DNA of 64,000 bases from NCBI GenBank assembly GCA_010909165.1, contig VJWM01000116.1, positions 888,585 to 952,584 on the forward strand. The letters run 5' to 3'. Positions within the stretch are counted from its first letter, which is position 1. Each line of letters starts with the position of its first letter. The DNA comes from Anthoceros angustus (Eukaryota; Streptophyta; Anthocerotopsida; Anthocerotales; Anthocerotaceae). The notes beneath the pieces are model-generated. The model searched no databases. It saw nothing but the letters and a program-made list of their open reading frames with translations, and was not told the DNA's origin. The position numbers were made by a program, and so were the translations under genes. Shown piece by piece: positions 18,382-30,543 of this stretch.

Positions 18382-19999
18382 TCTTCTATCGGTGGCAATG
18401 CCAGCTTTTTTACTAGTACTTTAGACAACACGGCAATAGAATCGGACCGGAGCATAGGTCTCTAACGCTTGATTGCAGACGAGGAGCATGTAGTCTGGCA
18501 TGTCATGTGGAGACTCATTTTTGGCTGCCAAATGGTACCAGCCGAATAATGCCATAACAGTAAAACAGGATCCTACATTACCAAAAACAGGATGCTACAT
18601 CACCGAAAACAGGATGCTATATCACTAAAAACAGGATGCTACATGACGTTTAAGAATTTGGATAGCCAGGTTGAATTGACCAAGGATCTCTCCGCCTTTC
18701 TGGATCTGTGCATATCAATGCTTTGTATTTTAGGACAAGATCTAAAATGGTATGTCTCTCTTAGAAAACCATGGAAGTTTTCCTAGCAATAGTCTATTTA
18801 TAAAAATCATGAAAGTTTTCTCGTAATTTAGCTATCAAAATTGGAGGAATGGAGCTTAGTAGATTAAATATAAAAATTTATTTTATTATATATATCGATA
18901 ATAATTTATTTATGTCCTCTAAAGGTGGAGGAACCACCATGGGACAGAACTCGTATAATGTTTTTGGATCCTCTTTTTGTCTGAGCAAATGAACAACCCA
19001 CTCACATAGACTTGTCGAAGAAGAAAGAAGTTCTTTTCTTAAGAATTCTTGGTCAAGGAGGTTCTTTTCTTATAGCATATCCCAAATATCTTATAGATGA
19101 ATCAGCTAAAATTTTGACCACAAATGGTTAAACAAATCATATGCATATGGGTTCATGATGTGCTATCAAAAACATTTCGAATGCAACTCCGTATGTTTTC
19201 AGCTTAGATATGGTTTATCTAAAGGTTTGGATGATAGTAGAAGTAAAGACATATAGTAGATATAGTACTGATCTACAAGAAACTCTCAAAATGGTGCCTT
19301 CTAGTTGCAATTTCGAAAATGACCAAGTTTTTAAAGAAAGAGTTAATAATTTTTTTTAATATATGATAAAAGAGGTTGATTAAATTTTGGTTCACGAATC
19401 ATATTATGTATAACATTGTATACCTCCAATTCATTATAATTTATATATAAAAAATAGGTATACAACTTGTTTCTTTCTATCTAATCTAATTTGATACTTA
19501 CCTATGCAAGTTCGGCATTTAAAATGTATGAGCTGGTGTTCCTTGTTTCAAAATGATTTGTTAAGTTGTTTTTTAAAATAATTAAATTTAAATATAGAAA
19601 ATTTTATATATTATTTGGTCCCATTAAATATGCCTTATTTTTCTTTCTATAAATAAACTATATGATAATAATTCATCCAATTAGAAAAATAATTAGAACT
19701 AATTTACTGTAAAATTAGTATCTAGTGGTGAATACAATTCCTTGGTAGAAGAAAATTAAATTTATTTGCATTCTTCAGCACTCATGAAGGTAAATTCATG
19801 GCAAAGTAGGATAGGATCCAAGAACCCATTTTACTTATTAAATCTTTATAGGTATTATACACTCTTGAAGAAAGTTAAAAAATAAATTAACTCAATTACA
19901 AATATATTCTTATATATGAGCTGAATGAAGACTTCGGATGATACTTTAGTCTATCTGTATGATTGTAAGCTTTAACTTTAAATTAACTTAGTTCCCGGC
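18382..19999. other. AT-rich intergenic sequence with a 22-bp tandem repeat
   Basis: No gene is seen; both strands are stop-rich and the sequence from about 18780 to 19990 is strongly AT-rich. At 18562-18648 there are four imperfect copies of a ~22-bp unit built on AAAACAGGATGCTACATCAC. Confidence 0.7.
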
Positions 20000-20074
20000 T
20001 ATGTACATAGGTAGGTAGTGCAACCTCCATATGTACCTATGTACATATGTACCTAGTTAGAGACGGTATATAAG
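20000..20074 (+). promoter_or_regulatory. Inverted repeat and TATA box upstream of TON1
   Basis: A perfect 14-bp inverted repeat (TATGTACATAGGTA at 20000-20013; TACCTATGTACATA at 20034-20047) with a 20-nt loop is followed by TATATAAG at 20067-20074. The TATA motif is about 520 bp before the TON1 ATG, so it is the probable core promoter if the leader is long or contains an intron. Confidence 0.5.
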
Positions 20075-20590
20075 TCGGTAATTCGCTCCACACGAAGAGG
20101 CGCCTACGGACGGGGATGTAGACTATGTTCGAACAAGAGGCAAACAGGAATGATTCACCTACAGCTTTTGAATACAACAGCCTGCTCCCGCGCTTGGATG
20201 CAGATCTCATGCTTTGTCCAGGGATGTTGTCCGAAGTTGCGTGCAGAGTCATATCCACGCTGCAATTGAGCTCTGTTTAAGTCTTCTAAGGCGTTTCCAG
20301 TGCTTGGTGTCTGAGCTTCACCGAATTTTGCCTGTACTGAAATGCGCGACACAATCGTCAGGGGTAACAGTTTTGACTATGCTACAGGGACCCTCAAACC
20401 TGATACTGCAGGTTGTAGGCTTGTGGTGATAAGAACGTGCTTGTGTGCCTGAAAGGTTGCAGCAGACAGCAGTCGGCTAGGAGGTGAAGAAACTTGAGCT
20501 TTGGTCCTTACGGGCTTGTGGGAGATCTGATCTTCAGTGCGAGCTCTAGTTTCCTCCTAGCACACATGCGTGCGGCCCCGGCGGGCAGGA

Positions 20591-23500
20591 ATGGACGACT
20601 ACATGCGAGAGATGATGGATCTTAAGTCCCTGGTGACCAAGACTCTTGAAAAGAAGGGAGTCCTTGCGCGCATCAGGGTCCGCTTACTACCGGCCTTGCC
20701 TTGATGTGTATTCTCTTTCAATCGGGATGTCCCTTCGCGCATCTCCTGGGTGTCAGATGCAAGGAGCTAGGGCGTGGAGTCCTGTTTGCTGCATGAGTGT
20801 GGTTGGGATGTGTGTTGTTCATGCTGTCTTCGCAAATGCAGGCAGAATTAAGGGCAAATGTCTTTGCGGCCATTGAGGAGCAAGACAGGGCATCTGAGGG
20901 TGAAGATGCGGCATTTGCGCTGCTGGGAGGCTGCAATGAACGGGCCAAAAAGCTACACAACTCCGCGACAGGTTTTTGCGCTCCCCGTCCAAATCTGGCT
21001 TCATAACCCTATGCTCGCAGCAGGAGAGATTGGTGTAGCGTTTTGTTGCCGTATCTACTTCCTCTGAAGATGGCAGCAACATTGTAGAGGATTTTTGTAG
21101 TGGGCTATATTGTGAAGGATAAAAGCTTGTAGCGTTTCGCATTTGTGTCAACATTGTTCGTCAATTCTATACAGGCAAGCTGCTGAGTTCACTCGTTCTG
21201 GAGTATCTGGAATGGTGTGAGCTGGATCACACAGCCAAAGTATACCTACCCGAGTGCAATTTGGTATTTCCACCGTCGTATGTCCTCTCGTAGACGATTT
21301 TGTCTTTTAGCTTTCCTTTCCGATTGTATGACCCGTTTGATGTGCAGAATGTGCTTTCGTCAGTAGCTCTGCTTACAGTGCATACAGGTTCCCTGGATGT
21401 GTAACCCCAGTACCTGTGTTACCCTCAGTCCAGAGGCTTTTCAAGGTCGGAGCTTGAAGAGAAACTGGGACTGAAGCACGAGGCCGAGGCTAGCAGGGAT
21501 TCCGACTCTCGTCCTCTGCTCTTAGAAGTTTTGGAGTCGTTCTTAAAAACTGGGGTAAAAGAGCAAGCATTTCCTGAACCAATCGAAGTAGAAGATGTAG
21601 CACTACACCCGCGTTTTCCCCTGTTTCATCTCCTGCTTATTCTGGATGTGCCTTACTGACCTTTTCATTGATGTTTGAAGCACTAAGCCATAGTATCCCT
21701 AAGGCTGGCTGTGTGGCTCATTGTTTCCTCATAGCAGGTGGCAACTCCATCAAGCTCTAAAGCTGCAAACATGCTGAGGTCAGCAAATCGAGGTGCTGAA
21801 AGTACTGCTTTTAATGAGCCCACCAAGGACTCTGACAAAGCTGCTGGGAGATCATCTGCATCACTACTTGGGAACCTGCCTCCTCTACGAAGACCTGGAG
21901 GGTAAACCCAAGCCCCTTTGCTGGGCGTGCCATCGAATGTGCCAGTTTTGGTGACTTTTTCTTGCTGACCCTGCAAACTGATTGCAGTCTCACACCTATT
22001 GGAACAGCTAGGGGGAACTCTTCCTCCATTGCCAGTTCCAACTCGTCAGATTCTGGTGCTTCAGGTATTTACCCTACGTAGATACTATTCCCTTTGGATA
22101 TTATTTCCCACTTGTCTTCATTGGTCGGGGGTGGATCTACTAAAATCAAGTTCTACAACGAGGCTGTGATCGTCGTGCTGTTGTCTTGTACACCTAGTGG
22201 CTTCAAGGGATAGCCTAGCCTCTTCAGTTGGGAAAAAGGAAGACGGAGTACGCCGTGACGAGGGTCAGCGCAGTGTGCCCAAGACTGCTGAAGGGGGTCG
22301 GGTTGGGAAAGAACCTTCAACCAGCCCTCTAATCCTTAGGTACATCCTAACCCGTAGTCCACATCTTGCAGGCTAAGATGATGGCGTTTGTTCATTTGAA
22401 GTCACCTTCTCTTCGTGATTGATCTTTTGGTAAAACAGGATAATTAAATGTTTCTCTGTGTGATTGAATGATCGGCTCCAGTCAGTCAAAAATTGCAGCT
22501 TCCTTGGACACGGTAGCGATTGATGCCATTGGTCTCGGTAAGTCCCGAGAATTTCCGTCTAGTTGCATGATATTTCCGTATGAATGGCCGGTTCTTTATG
22601 TTGGCCGTGTCTGCACAGATGATGACACTGCCTCCGAAGACAATGCCAGCAGGCACAGTAACTTGAGTAACCAGCAATTATCGTCAAAACGTAGGGAGGT
22701 TTCTGGAGAGTCTGCCGAAAGTAGGAGCTTGAGCGCATCATCCTCTCTCAGGTATAGCCTTTCTGTTTTCTAGTTTGGACTGCTTCTCGACTCCCTGGTT
22801 TGGTCCCCAGGTGCCGTTAGGGAACACTGTGTTCGTGTATTGTTTGTAACACACTATTCTTGTGTACAGAAAGAAAGGTTCCTCGGCATACTTCTACAGC
22901 GATAGTGAGGATGATGTCTCTCTAGAGTAAGTCGCTCAATATTTGGTGGTATGGAGTGCCCTTATTGAAAGTCTTGGGGTCCAGTCAAAGTCTTAGCTAG
23001 TCACTAGAATGTGCAATGTTAAAGTGCTTTGTAGCTATGCTGGGTAATGATAGAATAACAAGGTCTTGTTTAATGGGTCCACTGGAACAACCCCAGGTAG
23101 GTGTAATAAAGTAAATTTTCGGTGACTGACAGTCTGTATGTAGGGGCCTTTGTAGTAATGTGGCATAGCGATAGATTAACAAGGAGGTCTCCTTAAATGA
23201 GTTCAGTGAAACAACCCGATGCGGGTGGAGTTGTAACCTTTTCTGAGACCGTGACATTCTGCATGTGGACTCGGACCGGTTCGTATCACCTTTAACTATT
23301 CTAGGATTCACCTTGCCATTGTATGCTCCTGGACTCATGGTTTTCAAGTTCTCCAGATATTGTTGGCCGTCGAAAATAACGCATTTAATGAAATAGTCAA
23401 TTCTGTGGCCTGCATGTATGTCTTGTCTTTGATGTGAGGCCTCTTGTTGGGTACTGTCACTTTTGGATAGTGTATGAGGACCCTCAGCCAGTGAAAACTT

Positions 23501-24186
23501 TTGACAAAACTGCTGTCCTTGTTGGGCTGGACCAGACAAAGAACTAACCTGACCGTCTAAAATGGGATCATCTGTCTTTGGTGATGAACACTCTTGCCTT
23601 CCTAGAATGAGTGCGCATAAGCGGTTCCAAATTGGCGCACAAGTCAGTGCATCTTGTTTGGCGGTTTCAAAGTTTTGCCTTGAGGAGGTTAATGAAAGCC
23701 TGCTTACCTTGCTAATCGCAGGGGTGTAGAAGATGGATTGATTGAAGATGATGTTGATGTGCACAGAGAGAATCTCTCATCGACCAAGGTTTGCAACTTA
23801 TGTATTTGCTGCACTTCATGATTTCCTGCCTAACCAGTGTCTAAGCTCGCCCAGTGCCTAACACGAAATATGACCCCTAAACGGACACAGTAATTAGCTA
23901 TCTGGTCCAGTTCTGGTGAAAAATAGCTGGGTTGCCTGTGTGGAAGTGGAGTGTTGGGTTGCACTCATGAGGTTCGGTCTGGGCTCTTGTGTCGCAGTAC
24001 TTGATGCTAGCAAGTCTGTGGGGCATTAACGTGAACTTGGTGGTAAGGAAATTCACCTGTGTTCTGTTATGGTGCAGTAAAGCGGAGTATGGTGGGTGGA
24101 CTCATGCTTTTATTCCCGGACCCGAGCGCCAGCAAACGCCAACAGACTTGTCTCCTCGGTCACAGCTTGACGGTCCCGGGCCTTGA
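20591..24186 (+). CDS. TON1: TONNEAU1 (TON1/FOP-related microtubule-organising protein)
   Basis: Exons 20591-20677, 20842-20971, 21175-21263, 21429-21554, 21738-21901, 21988-22064, 22198-22339, 22482-22537, 22619-22751, 22870-22926 and 23722-23788 join in frame (376 codons). The start MDDYMREMMDLKSLVTKTLE and the following IRAELRANVFAAIEEQDR are hallmarks of plant TON1. Exon 3 carries the LisH motif (LLSSLVLEYLEWCELDHTAK), used by the FOP family for dimerisation. TON1 works with TRM proteins and PP2A at the cortex to form the preprophase band and order cortical microtubules. The C-terminal part is Ser/Asp-rich and ends with an acidic SSAYFYSDSEDD segment. The 3' end is uncertain: a further exon starts at 23998 and either stops at 24186 or is spliced at 24042. 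Intron 10 is unusually long (795 bp). Arabidopsis TON1 is shorter (about 260 residues). Confidence 0.9.
22927..23721 (+). other. Long TON1 intron with an internal duplication and an antisense open frame
   Basis: This 795-bp intron is several times longer than the others in the gene. Two diverged copies of a ~120-bp segment lie at about 23025-23145 and 23146-23270 (shared words GATAGA-TAACAAGG, GAAACAACCC, CTGACA/GTGACA). The minus strand is open for 255 codons (22997-23764) with a GTG rather than ATG at its limit and no recognisable domain. It may be transposon-derived or chance. Confidence 0.6.
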
Positions 24187-24731
24187 GAGAGAACGGGGAG
24201 GTTCTGAAGACGGTTGTACAAGATTGCTGGCAGGATTCTCTTCTCAGATAATCTGTCCCCTGCTATCTTACCTTCAGAAGGGCGATTTTGGTTCCCCGGC
24301 AGATCCAGCTGGAGATGTGACCTGCTTGTCATAGTAAGCTGGCATTGAGGACTTTCAGGCCGTGCGTCCTTTCTAAGTACTGGAGCTGCGCAGGCTGTCT
24401 CTCCTTGCTCAGTACCACTGCTGAGCTTCTGTCTGAGGTTTGGACAGTCACCATTGAAGGGAGGGGTCAATTATTAGGCAGCAACTGTACCTGCGTCCGT
24501 GTCGAACGATCTTGTGCTCATTGTTGAGGGGTGAAAGGTGAACTTCTTTCGACAATTCACTGTCGCCTCGTGTAATCTATTACTACACATTAAATCCAGT
24601 GCTGGTTTGTTTGTTTGTTTGTTTGTTTAGTTGATGTCTGTGTGGTCGTAGACTCCGAAGCTCTGCTCAGATGAAGTGTCCTGTGGAGGTCCTAGTGAAC
24701 GTTCGCGGGTCACATCTCTTTGTAGGAACAG
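24187..24731. other. Spacer between TON1 and the DUF1995 gene
   Basis: Contains the TON1 3' UTR and the promoter/leader of the next gene. A (TTTG)n microsatellite of about six units lies at 24606-24629, roughly 100 bp before the DUF1995 start codon. No coding region is supported. Confidence 0.6.
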
Positions 24732-26473
24732 ATGGCTGCAGCTCCAGCCGCTTGGGCTGTGGCGCTGCCCCGTCAAAGCCCGTCCTCACGGACCAATGTA
24801 GCAGCGTCCTCCGCTGTAGTTCCCCCATGTCGACGCTGGCTCAATGCCGGATATGGGAAGTCGCAAAAGGGGCCTTCCTGCGGCAGTGTCGGCCTTATCC
24901 AATCTGGGATCGGCAACAACAGCAGCCAACGCAGCGGCAGCGGGAGGAGCAAGGCGGGAGCTCGGTGTGCTGTCAGGAATCCGGAAACGCTCGAGGAGGC
25001 TGTCTCGCAGGTACCACCTCATCAGAGACCCACATTGCAAAAATTTGCAGGCGCTGATGGAAGGGCTTCACCATCTCGTCTGTTGTCGTCACAGTAGGCA
25101 ACAGGTGCTGTGCAAAGGGCACTGGCTGATGGCAAGAAACGGCAGCAGCTCCAGCTCCTGCTTCCTGTCGACCAGCGCCAATTCAATTATCTGGATACCG
25201 AGCCACGGTAGGAGGAATCGAGGTTGAATGCCTGCTCCGTATAGCAATGTGTTAACGAATGTGCTCACTGTTCGCGTCATGCGCGCTTTCAGGGACTACC
25301 CCTGTAGCATCAGAAACGAGTTTATTGCCTGTAACAAAATGGTCACGGCTATCCTCAAGGAGCTGGCAGGCCTGCCGGCAGACCAGAATGTGGAGATTCT
25401 GTCCAGGGAGATTGGAGAAAATGAAAATGAACAGGACCCTGTGGGGCTGTTGTATCCCAGTGATAAAAGCATCTCTGCCGTCATCTTCCCCATTGCCGAG
25501 ATCCTGAAGAAGGTAGGTAACTGTAGCAAGCGAGTTAGCATTTTGCAGAGTGAGTTGTGATTTTCTGTGTGGTTACCACGGCCGTGCTTGATCTCTGATT
25601 TTTGCAGATCAAGTCCCTGGCAAGCAGTGACGAGAATAGGCCTCTGCTTATCGTTAACCCTCAATGGCGTACATCCGGCCAAGTGGTCTCAGACTTTGGA
25701 TTTGGTCCATGGCGCAGGTACCTAGACCTTCTCTTACTCATGTGTGGACTTAGTGTCATTCTCACCAACTCGATGCCTTCCTTTCCTTTGCCGGTTTAGT
25801 GGTCATACTCATTGTGCTGGCAGACAGGCGGAAGAGTTTGTGGACACCTTTGCGGTCACATATTCCCTGTTGGAACTTCGCATCGGGGAGGCCTCAAATG
25901 TCATATCAGGCGGCGGTGGTGTGGTTCGCCTTCTGAAGTGCTATCCCGACAACTGGAAGGTTTGTTCCCAAAGTGTTTGTACTCCAGCTCAAGAACGGAG
26001 TACAGGCGACTTTAACAATTCCGCTCTCCCACTGGAATGCTAGGTTTTCCTCATGGCTTGGGATGGAACGAGTGAACTGATCGGAGAGATGGCAACGAGG
26101 CCTTCTTACAAGGAGCTTGAGCCACTTGTGGCAGAGGTGTGTGCTGCACTCTTGCTCCCTCGCATGCTTCTGCTCCTGGTTTGCATCACCTGCACTTTCA
26201 CACCGTAAGCCGACGTTTGTGGTGTTTTTGATGGAGCTGTAGGCGAGGAAAAGAATACCGTGGCAAGCCCCGCCACGAATGCTCGGTGGCTCCGAGCCAG
26301 CTCCTCCACCACTCCCCAAGTCCTTGGCTGGCTTTCTGTCCGACGAGCAGATCGAAGAAATGGATGTTACTGCAGTGCGCCGTGCCCTTATGGCTCTGGA
26401 CCTTCCCAGCTCAGGAAGGATCGCTGTCATCAAGGAAAGACTGAAAGAAGCCCAGAAGGGAGCGAGTCGGTAG
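24732..26473 (+). CDS. DUF1995-domain protein with C-terminal SAP-like motif, probably plastid-targeted
   Basis: Seven exons, 24732-25010, 25098-25207, 25293-25512, 25608-25717, 25824-25959, 26044-26136 and 26243-26473, encode 392 residues. The first ~80 residues are rich in Ala, Ser, Arg and Gly and poor in acidic residues, like a chloroplast transit peptide. The DUF1995 domain follows: NPETLEEAVSQ, AVQRALADGKKR, LLLPVDQRQFNYLDTEPRDY, PLLIVNPQW, GQVVSDFGFGPWRR and FVDTFAVTYSLLELRIGE. Plant DUF1995 proteins are chloroplast-located and some assist photosystem or cytochrome assembly; one is fused to adenylate kinase. After a Pro-rich linker, MDVTAVRRALMALDLPSSGR and IAVIKERLKEAQKG match a SAP helix-loop-helix, a nucleic-acid-binding motif. 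The acceptor of exon 2 is CACAGTAG/GCA. The gene converges with the NPF gene. Confidence 0.88.
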
Positions 26474-26684
26474 CCATTTCAGAGGAGAAGTGAAGGCTAA
26501 TTGTCATCGTTGCTTGGTTTCCAAGATTTACAGTTTCCGAGTATCCTCATACTTACTATGCTCCTATTGGTGTGGTAAGGGTACATATATGTAGTAGCTG
26601 TGGTTGCCAGCAGACAGCGCAAGTGACTGCATTGGATCTCTGTTATGTCATGCAGTAGATTCTCGCCCTTACGCTCACCATCGC

Positions 26685-29093
26685 TCATGTGGTAGCAACC
26701 AAGGTTACGCTCCTTTCCGTTTGCACTTTGTACTTGTACCTGCTCGAGACCACCACGAAGGCAAGGAGGTTGATACAAGAAAGAACACCCAGCATCCAGT
26801 AGTAGTAGTCCAAATGTCCTGAATTGATGTCATTTGTGAGCCAGGGTTCCTTTCCATGGCCTCCTGCATCGTGACAGGCAGCGAAGGTGAGTTCCCTTAT
26901 GTTTCATTCATGGCAGGAAGGAAACGATGTACCAGCTGACATCTGTAGAAAGAGAAGGTTGGTGAGATTGTTACCGGTGTACTTTTTCACGATGTTGATC
27001 AACAGCGTGGAAGCGAAGTTGCCTGCAGCCATAGCCAGGGCAAGAAGAGCGCCTCCCACGCCGCGCATGCCGTCGGGGGCCTGGTCGTAGAAGAATTCGA
27101 TCTGCCCGATGCCGGAAAAGACCTCCGAGATGCCCAGCAAGGAGAACTGGAATGTGAGCCACAGGACACTGAAAGGCAGCGGGGCCTGAAGGCGCGTCAG
27201 CTCTGGATGACGGAGCGCAATCGCCCGCCGCTTGTGCTCGACAAAGCCTGAAGCCAGGAGGCACAGAATGAGGACGAAGTATCCGATGCCGATTCTCTGC
27301 AGCACTGTGGTGCCCCGCTGGCGCCCGGTCCATTTCCTCATCAGCGGGACGTAAATCCAGTCGTAGGCCGGGATGACGAGCATGACGACGATCATGGAGG
27401 TGGCCGGGGCTGAGCCGGTGGGGATGGTGAAATGCGGGCCCAGGTTCCTGTCCATGGTGCCCGCTTGCTGCACCGAGAAGCTTACGATCTGGACCAGCAC
27501 CAGCGGCTGCAGGATGGATGTGAACCAGATGGGCACGAAGTTTAAGATTGCCTTCAGCTCCTCCACCTGCGTCACCGTGCACAGATGCCATGGCGACACC
27601 GGCACCCCTTCTGCTACCAAATGCTTCTCCTCTTCCGTCTCCACAGCTGCCTTGTCCAGGAACCTGCCAGCAGTTTCACAACCGTGACTTTAGGAGGAGA
27701 AGAAATATATCCACCACAAATCTTGCAGGCCTCGGCAACTGCAAACATTTGGTGGGTCGTGGCAGAATCTTGATCTCACCTGTACTCGCTTGTGTGCTGG
27801 AGCTTCCCGCTCCCGAGAATGGCAGACTCCCTGTCATAGACCTCGTGCAAAAGCGAATCTTCCAGAGGAAGCGGCAACGAGCGCTTGCGGAAAGCAGCAG
27901 AAATCACCTGCAAGCAGGCAGTAAAATATTGCTGCCTTGAGGATCTTAATCCTGGTGGTCGGAGGATTTGAAGGAACAATTCCGAAGCTGATAACGCACC
28001 TGAAACACTCTCGTGAGCGGGCTACCGCTGGGCATTTTGTGGCGGTAAGTCGGCGTTCCGATGAAGAAGATCATGCTGGAGATGAACATGGCGATGGCCA
28101 GCATCCCGATCCCCCATCCCCAGTTGAGATTAGAGACGTAAACCACTATGGTGACTGCGAACAGAACACCGCCGGTGAAGAAGAAGTAGAACATGTTGAA
28201 GAAGGTGCTCATCTGCTTCTCCTCCTTGGGATCGTACACGTCGAACTGATCCGCCCCAAATGGGGCCACCAGCGGCCTCAGGCCCCCGGAGCCCAGAGCG
28301 ATGACGTAGAGCGCCAGATAGAGGAAGCTCATCTGGGTCTTCCCGGGCGGAGGGCACACTCCCCTGATCACCTCCAAAATGTTGCATTGCACCGCGGGAT
28401 GGAGAGACGGCACCACGGCTTGGATTGTGAGCAGAATCAGGCCCTGCACAAGCAACCCACACCACAACATGTCACAAACGTGTGGTACACACACAGCCCT
28501 CCATGGACGGGAGCTTGCAAGCAGCCGCATTGAAAGGTTCAGTGCCACGTACCAGCATGTAGATCATGGTGGCGACACAGATAGTCCAGTATCGCCCCCA
28601 GTAGGCGTCGGCCATGAACCCCCCGAGGAGGGGGGTGATGTTGGAGGTGCCAGCCCAGTTGGAGAGGATAGTGGCGGACGATGTGAAAGATTGGTGCATC
28701 ACGAACACCAAATACGTCACGAAGTTGGCTGCCAATCCAAAGTACACCATCTTCTCCGCCATCTCGTTCCCTGCCCATACCCGTCCATAGCTCCCGATCA
28801 ACATTCCCACCCACCATCACGATGTCGACACTACTGTTCTCTGGACCACAAATCACCCACAATCTCAACAAATGCTTGAAGATGGGCTGCATACCGAAGA
28901 TGAAAGGCGCAGCCCGCCATCCCCCGGTTCTGGACTTGTCGATTATCGGGCGGCCCTTGAGGTCGACGGACTGAAACCCAATCTTCCACTTGTCCACTTC
29001 GAGGTCGACGTCTTGCGATACCGCCAAGGGCTTCCCGGGCGCCCCTCTCACGGTGGAAGGCGCCCGCGCCGCATCCTGGAACTGGGCGCTCAT
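26685..29093 (-). CDS. NPF family (NRT1/PTR) proton-coupled transporter
   Basis: Six exons, read from the minus strand: 29093-28895, 28770-28553, 28443-28000, 27907-27780, 27663-26975 and 26863-26685, encode 618 residues. Family marks are GWRAAPFIFGNE, EMAEK (the ExxE[K/R] proton-coupling motif, here with Lys), GFMADAYWGRYWTI, GSGGLRPLVAPFGADQFD, FFNMFYFFFTGGVLFA, VEELKAILNFVPIW, QLEFFYDQAPD-type IGQIEFFYDQAPDGMRG and GHLDYYYWMLGVLSCIN. Twelve membrane helices are expected, in the plasma or vacuolar membrane. Substrates in this family include nitrate, peptides, hormones and glucosinolates and cannot be told from the sequence. An upstream in-frame ATG at 29222 would add 43 residues; I prefer 29093 (MSAQFQDAARAP). 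Introns are 92-124 bp. The stop lies 211 bp from the convergent DUF1995 stop. Confidence 0.94.
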
Positions 29094-30450
29094 GTTGCTG
29101 AATGCCGAGGCCTGGCCTGCAGGCCTGCACTTCAAACATGCATCCACGGACAGGGAGCGCGTAAGGCTGGAGCCTGGAGCCTGCTCACCCCGGAACCGCA
29201 ACGCGTACCTCACGCATTGCATGCATTGCGCTGCCCAGGGGGCCGAGAACAGGATGCAAAAACAGAGGTCAACACGGTTCCTTTCTGTTGGCTGACCAGC
29301 CTGGACGCAGGCTCACCTCAGTCACTTACGATCGCACGTGATTTTCCAGCTCTCCAACGTCCTGCCCTCCTGCTTGTACGCCCGCTCTCGATTTTGAACC
29401 TACCAGCACTTTCTCCTAGCGAGTAGCAGTGCAGGCTCCGCAAATACGGTTTTTGCCGCTGGAGGCCGGAACAGGAGCAGGCTGTGCCAGGAACCCACAA
29501 CTCCAGAACTCCACGACTCCAGAACGCCAGGAGTTACTATCGCAACTCCAGAACTGGGAGTCGGACGCTGGCAGGCCTGTCGTCCCTCTCTTTTTAAAAG
29601 CAGCCCAGGTTTTCCAGAAGCTCAGCCACCCGAGCTCCCTGATTCCAAGGTGCCTTCAGGCTTTGGCTGTTGCCTCGGAATCGAGTGGCGGGCGGATTGT
29701 CATCTTGCTCGCAAGATTTGGGTTCCGGAAACTTCGAACCGCCGAACCGGACACACACTTCACACAGCTGGAGGAGAGAGCTTGTGTGCCGGCTGTGATG
29801 GAACATGTGGCACTCCCGGCGCGGCCGGCTGATTTCCTTATATTCTATGACAAAAACATGACGGGCTCTCAACAGTGAGTACCGTACACTGTGAGGCTCC
29901 AGCGGCCGCGCCTCGCCATGGCATCGATCGAGTGACGGGTTGTCCATGATTTTGTCGGAGTCATGAGGGCCTCACTCGTGTCACGGACACACAGCCCACG
30001 CCATTGCGGCGACCTCGGACGACGAGGCGGCTGCTCTTGGGGAAAAGGGATCTTCTGGAGGGCATGTGTTCCCGGGCCGAGGCCCCCGTTGTTTGTTTTG
30101 GGCAAACGTGGAGTTGTAGCACGAACCAAGGTTTTGAGGACACAGATCTTAGCTCCGTACTCCTCTCACAATGCGGGCCAGTGGCGGAGTGCATCAAGCT
30201 TTCCATCGTTTTACAATGTCACCATGGCAGTCAGTTCGAGTGCATAAATGGTCCGCCATGCCGCAAAAGAAAATATTCCAACTGCCAGGTGTTGGTCAGG
30301 AAACGTCATCCTGTGCGGATGTCCCGAGAGCAGCTTCCATCATGGATCACGGAGGACACCTGAGTACCATTGGCTGCACCCAAGCAAGCTATGCGCAACT
30401 GCTTTTGTAACGCAAGTGTTGAAACTAGGTTCCTATGGGCTCTCAAAAGA
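29094..30450. other. NPF upstream region, no gene recognised
   Basis: Probably holds the NPF promoter and leader. GC-rich to about 30400 with open frames on both strands (for example 29429-29878) but none with a recognisable domain. A short patch at about 29490-29560 repeats CTCCAGAACTCCA-like words. Confidence 0.45.
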
Positions 30451-30458
30451 GCGGGTAT

Positions 30459-30543
30459 TGTCCTTTCTTTCGTGTGGGAATCGTTCTTTCTTTCGTGTGC
30501 AATAGGTGGGAATCGTTCTTTCTTTTGCGTGCAATAGCGGGAA
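30459..30543. repeat. Three imperfect tandem copies of a ~25-33-bp unit
   Basis: The unit contains TTCTTTCTTTCGTGTG and TGGGAATCG; the second and third copies share an added GCAATAG. No function is apparent. Confidence 0.75.

Noticed and set aside
27373-29426. Plus-strand open frames across the NPF gene (for example 27937-28533 and 28872-29426)
   Set aside because: They are antisense to NPF exons supported by transporter motifs and consistent splice sites.
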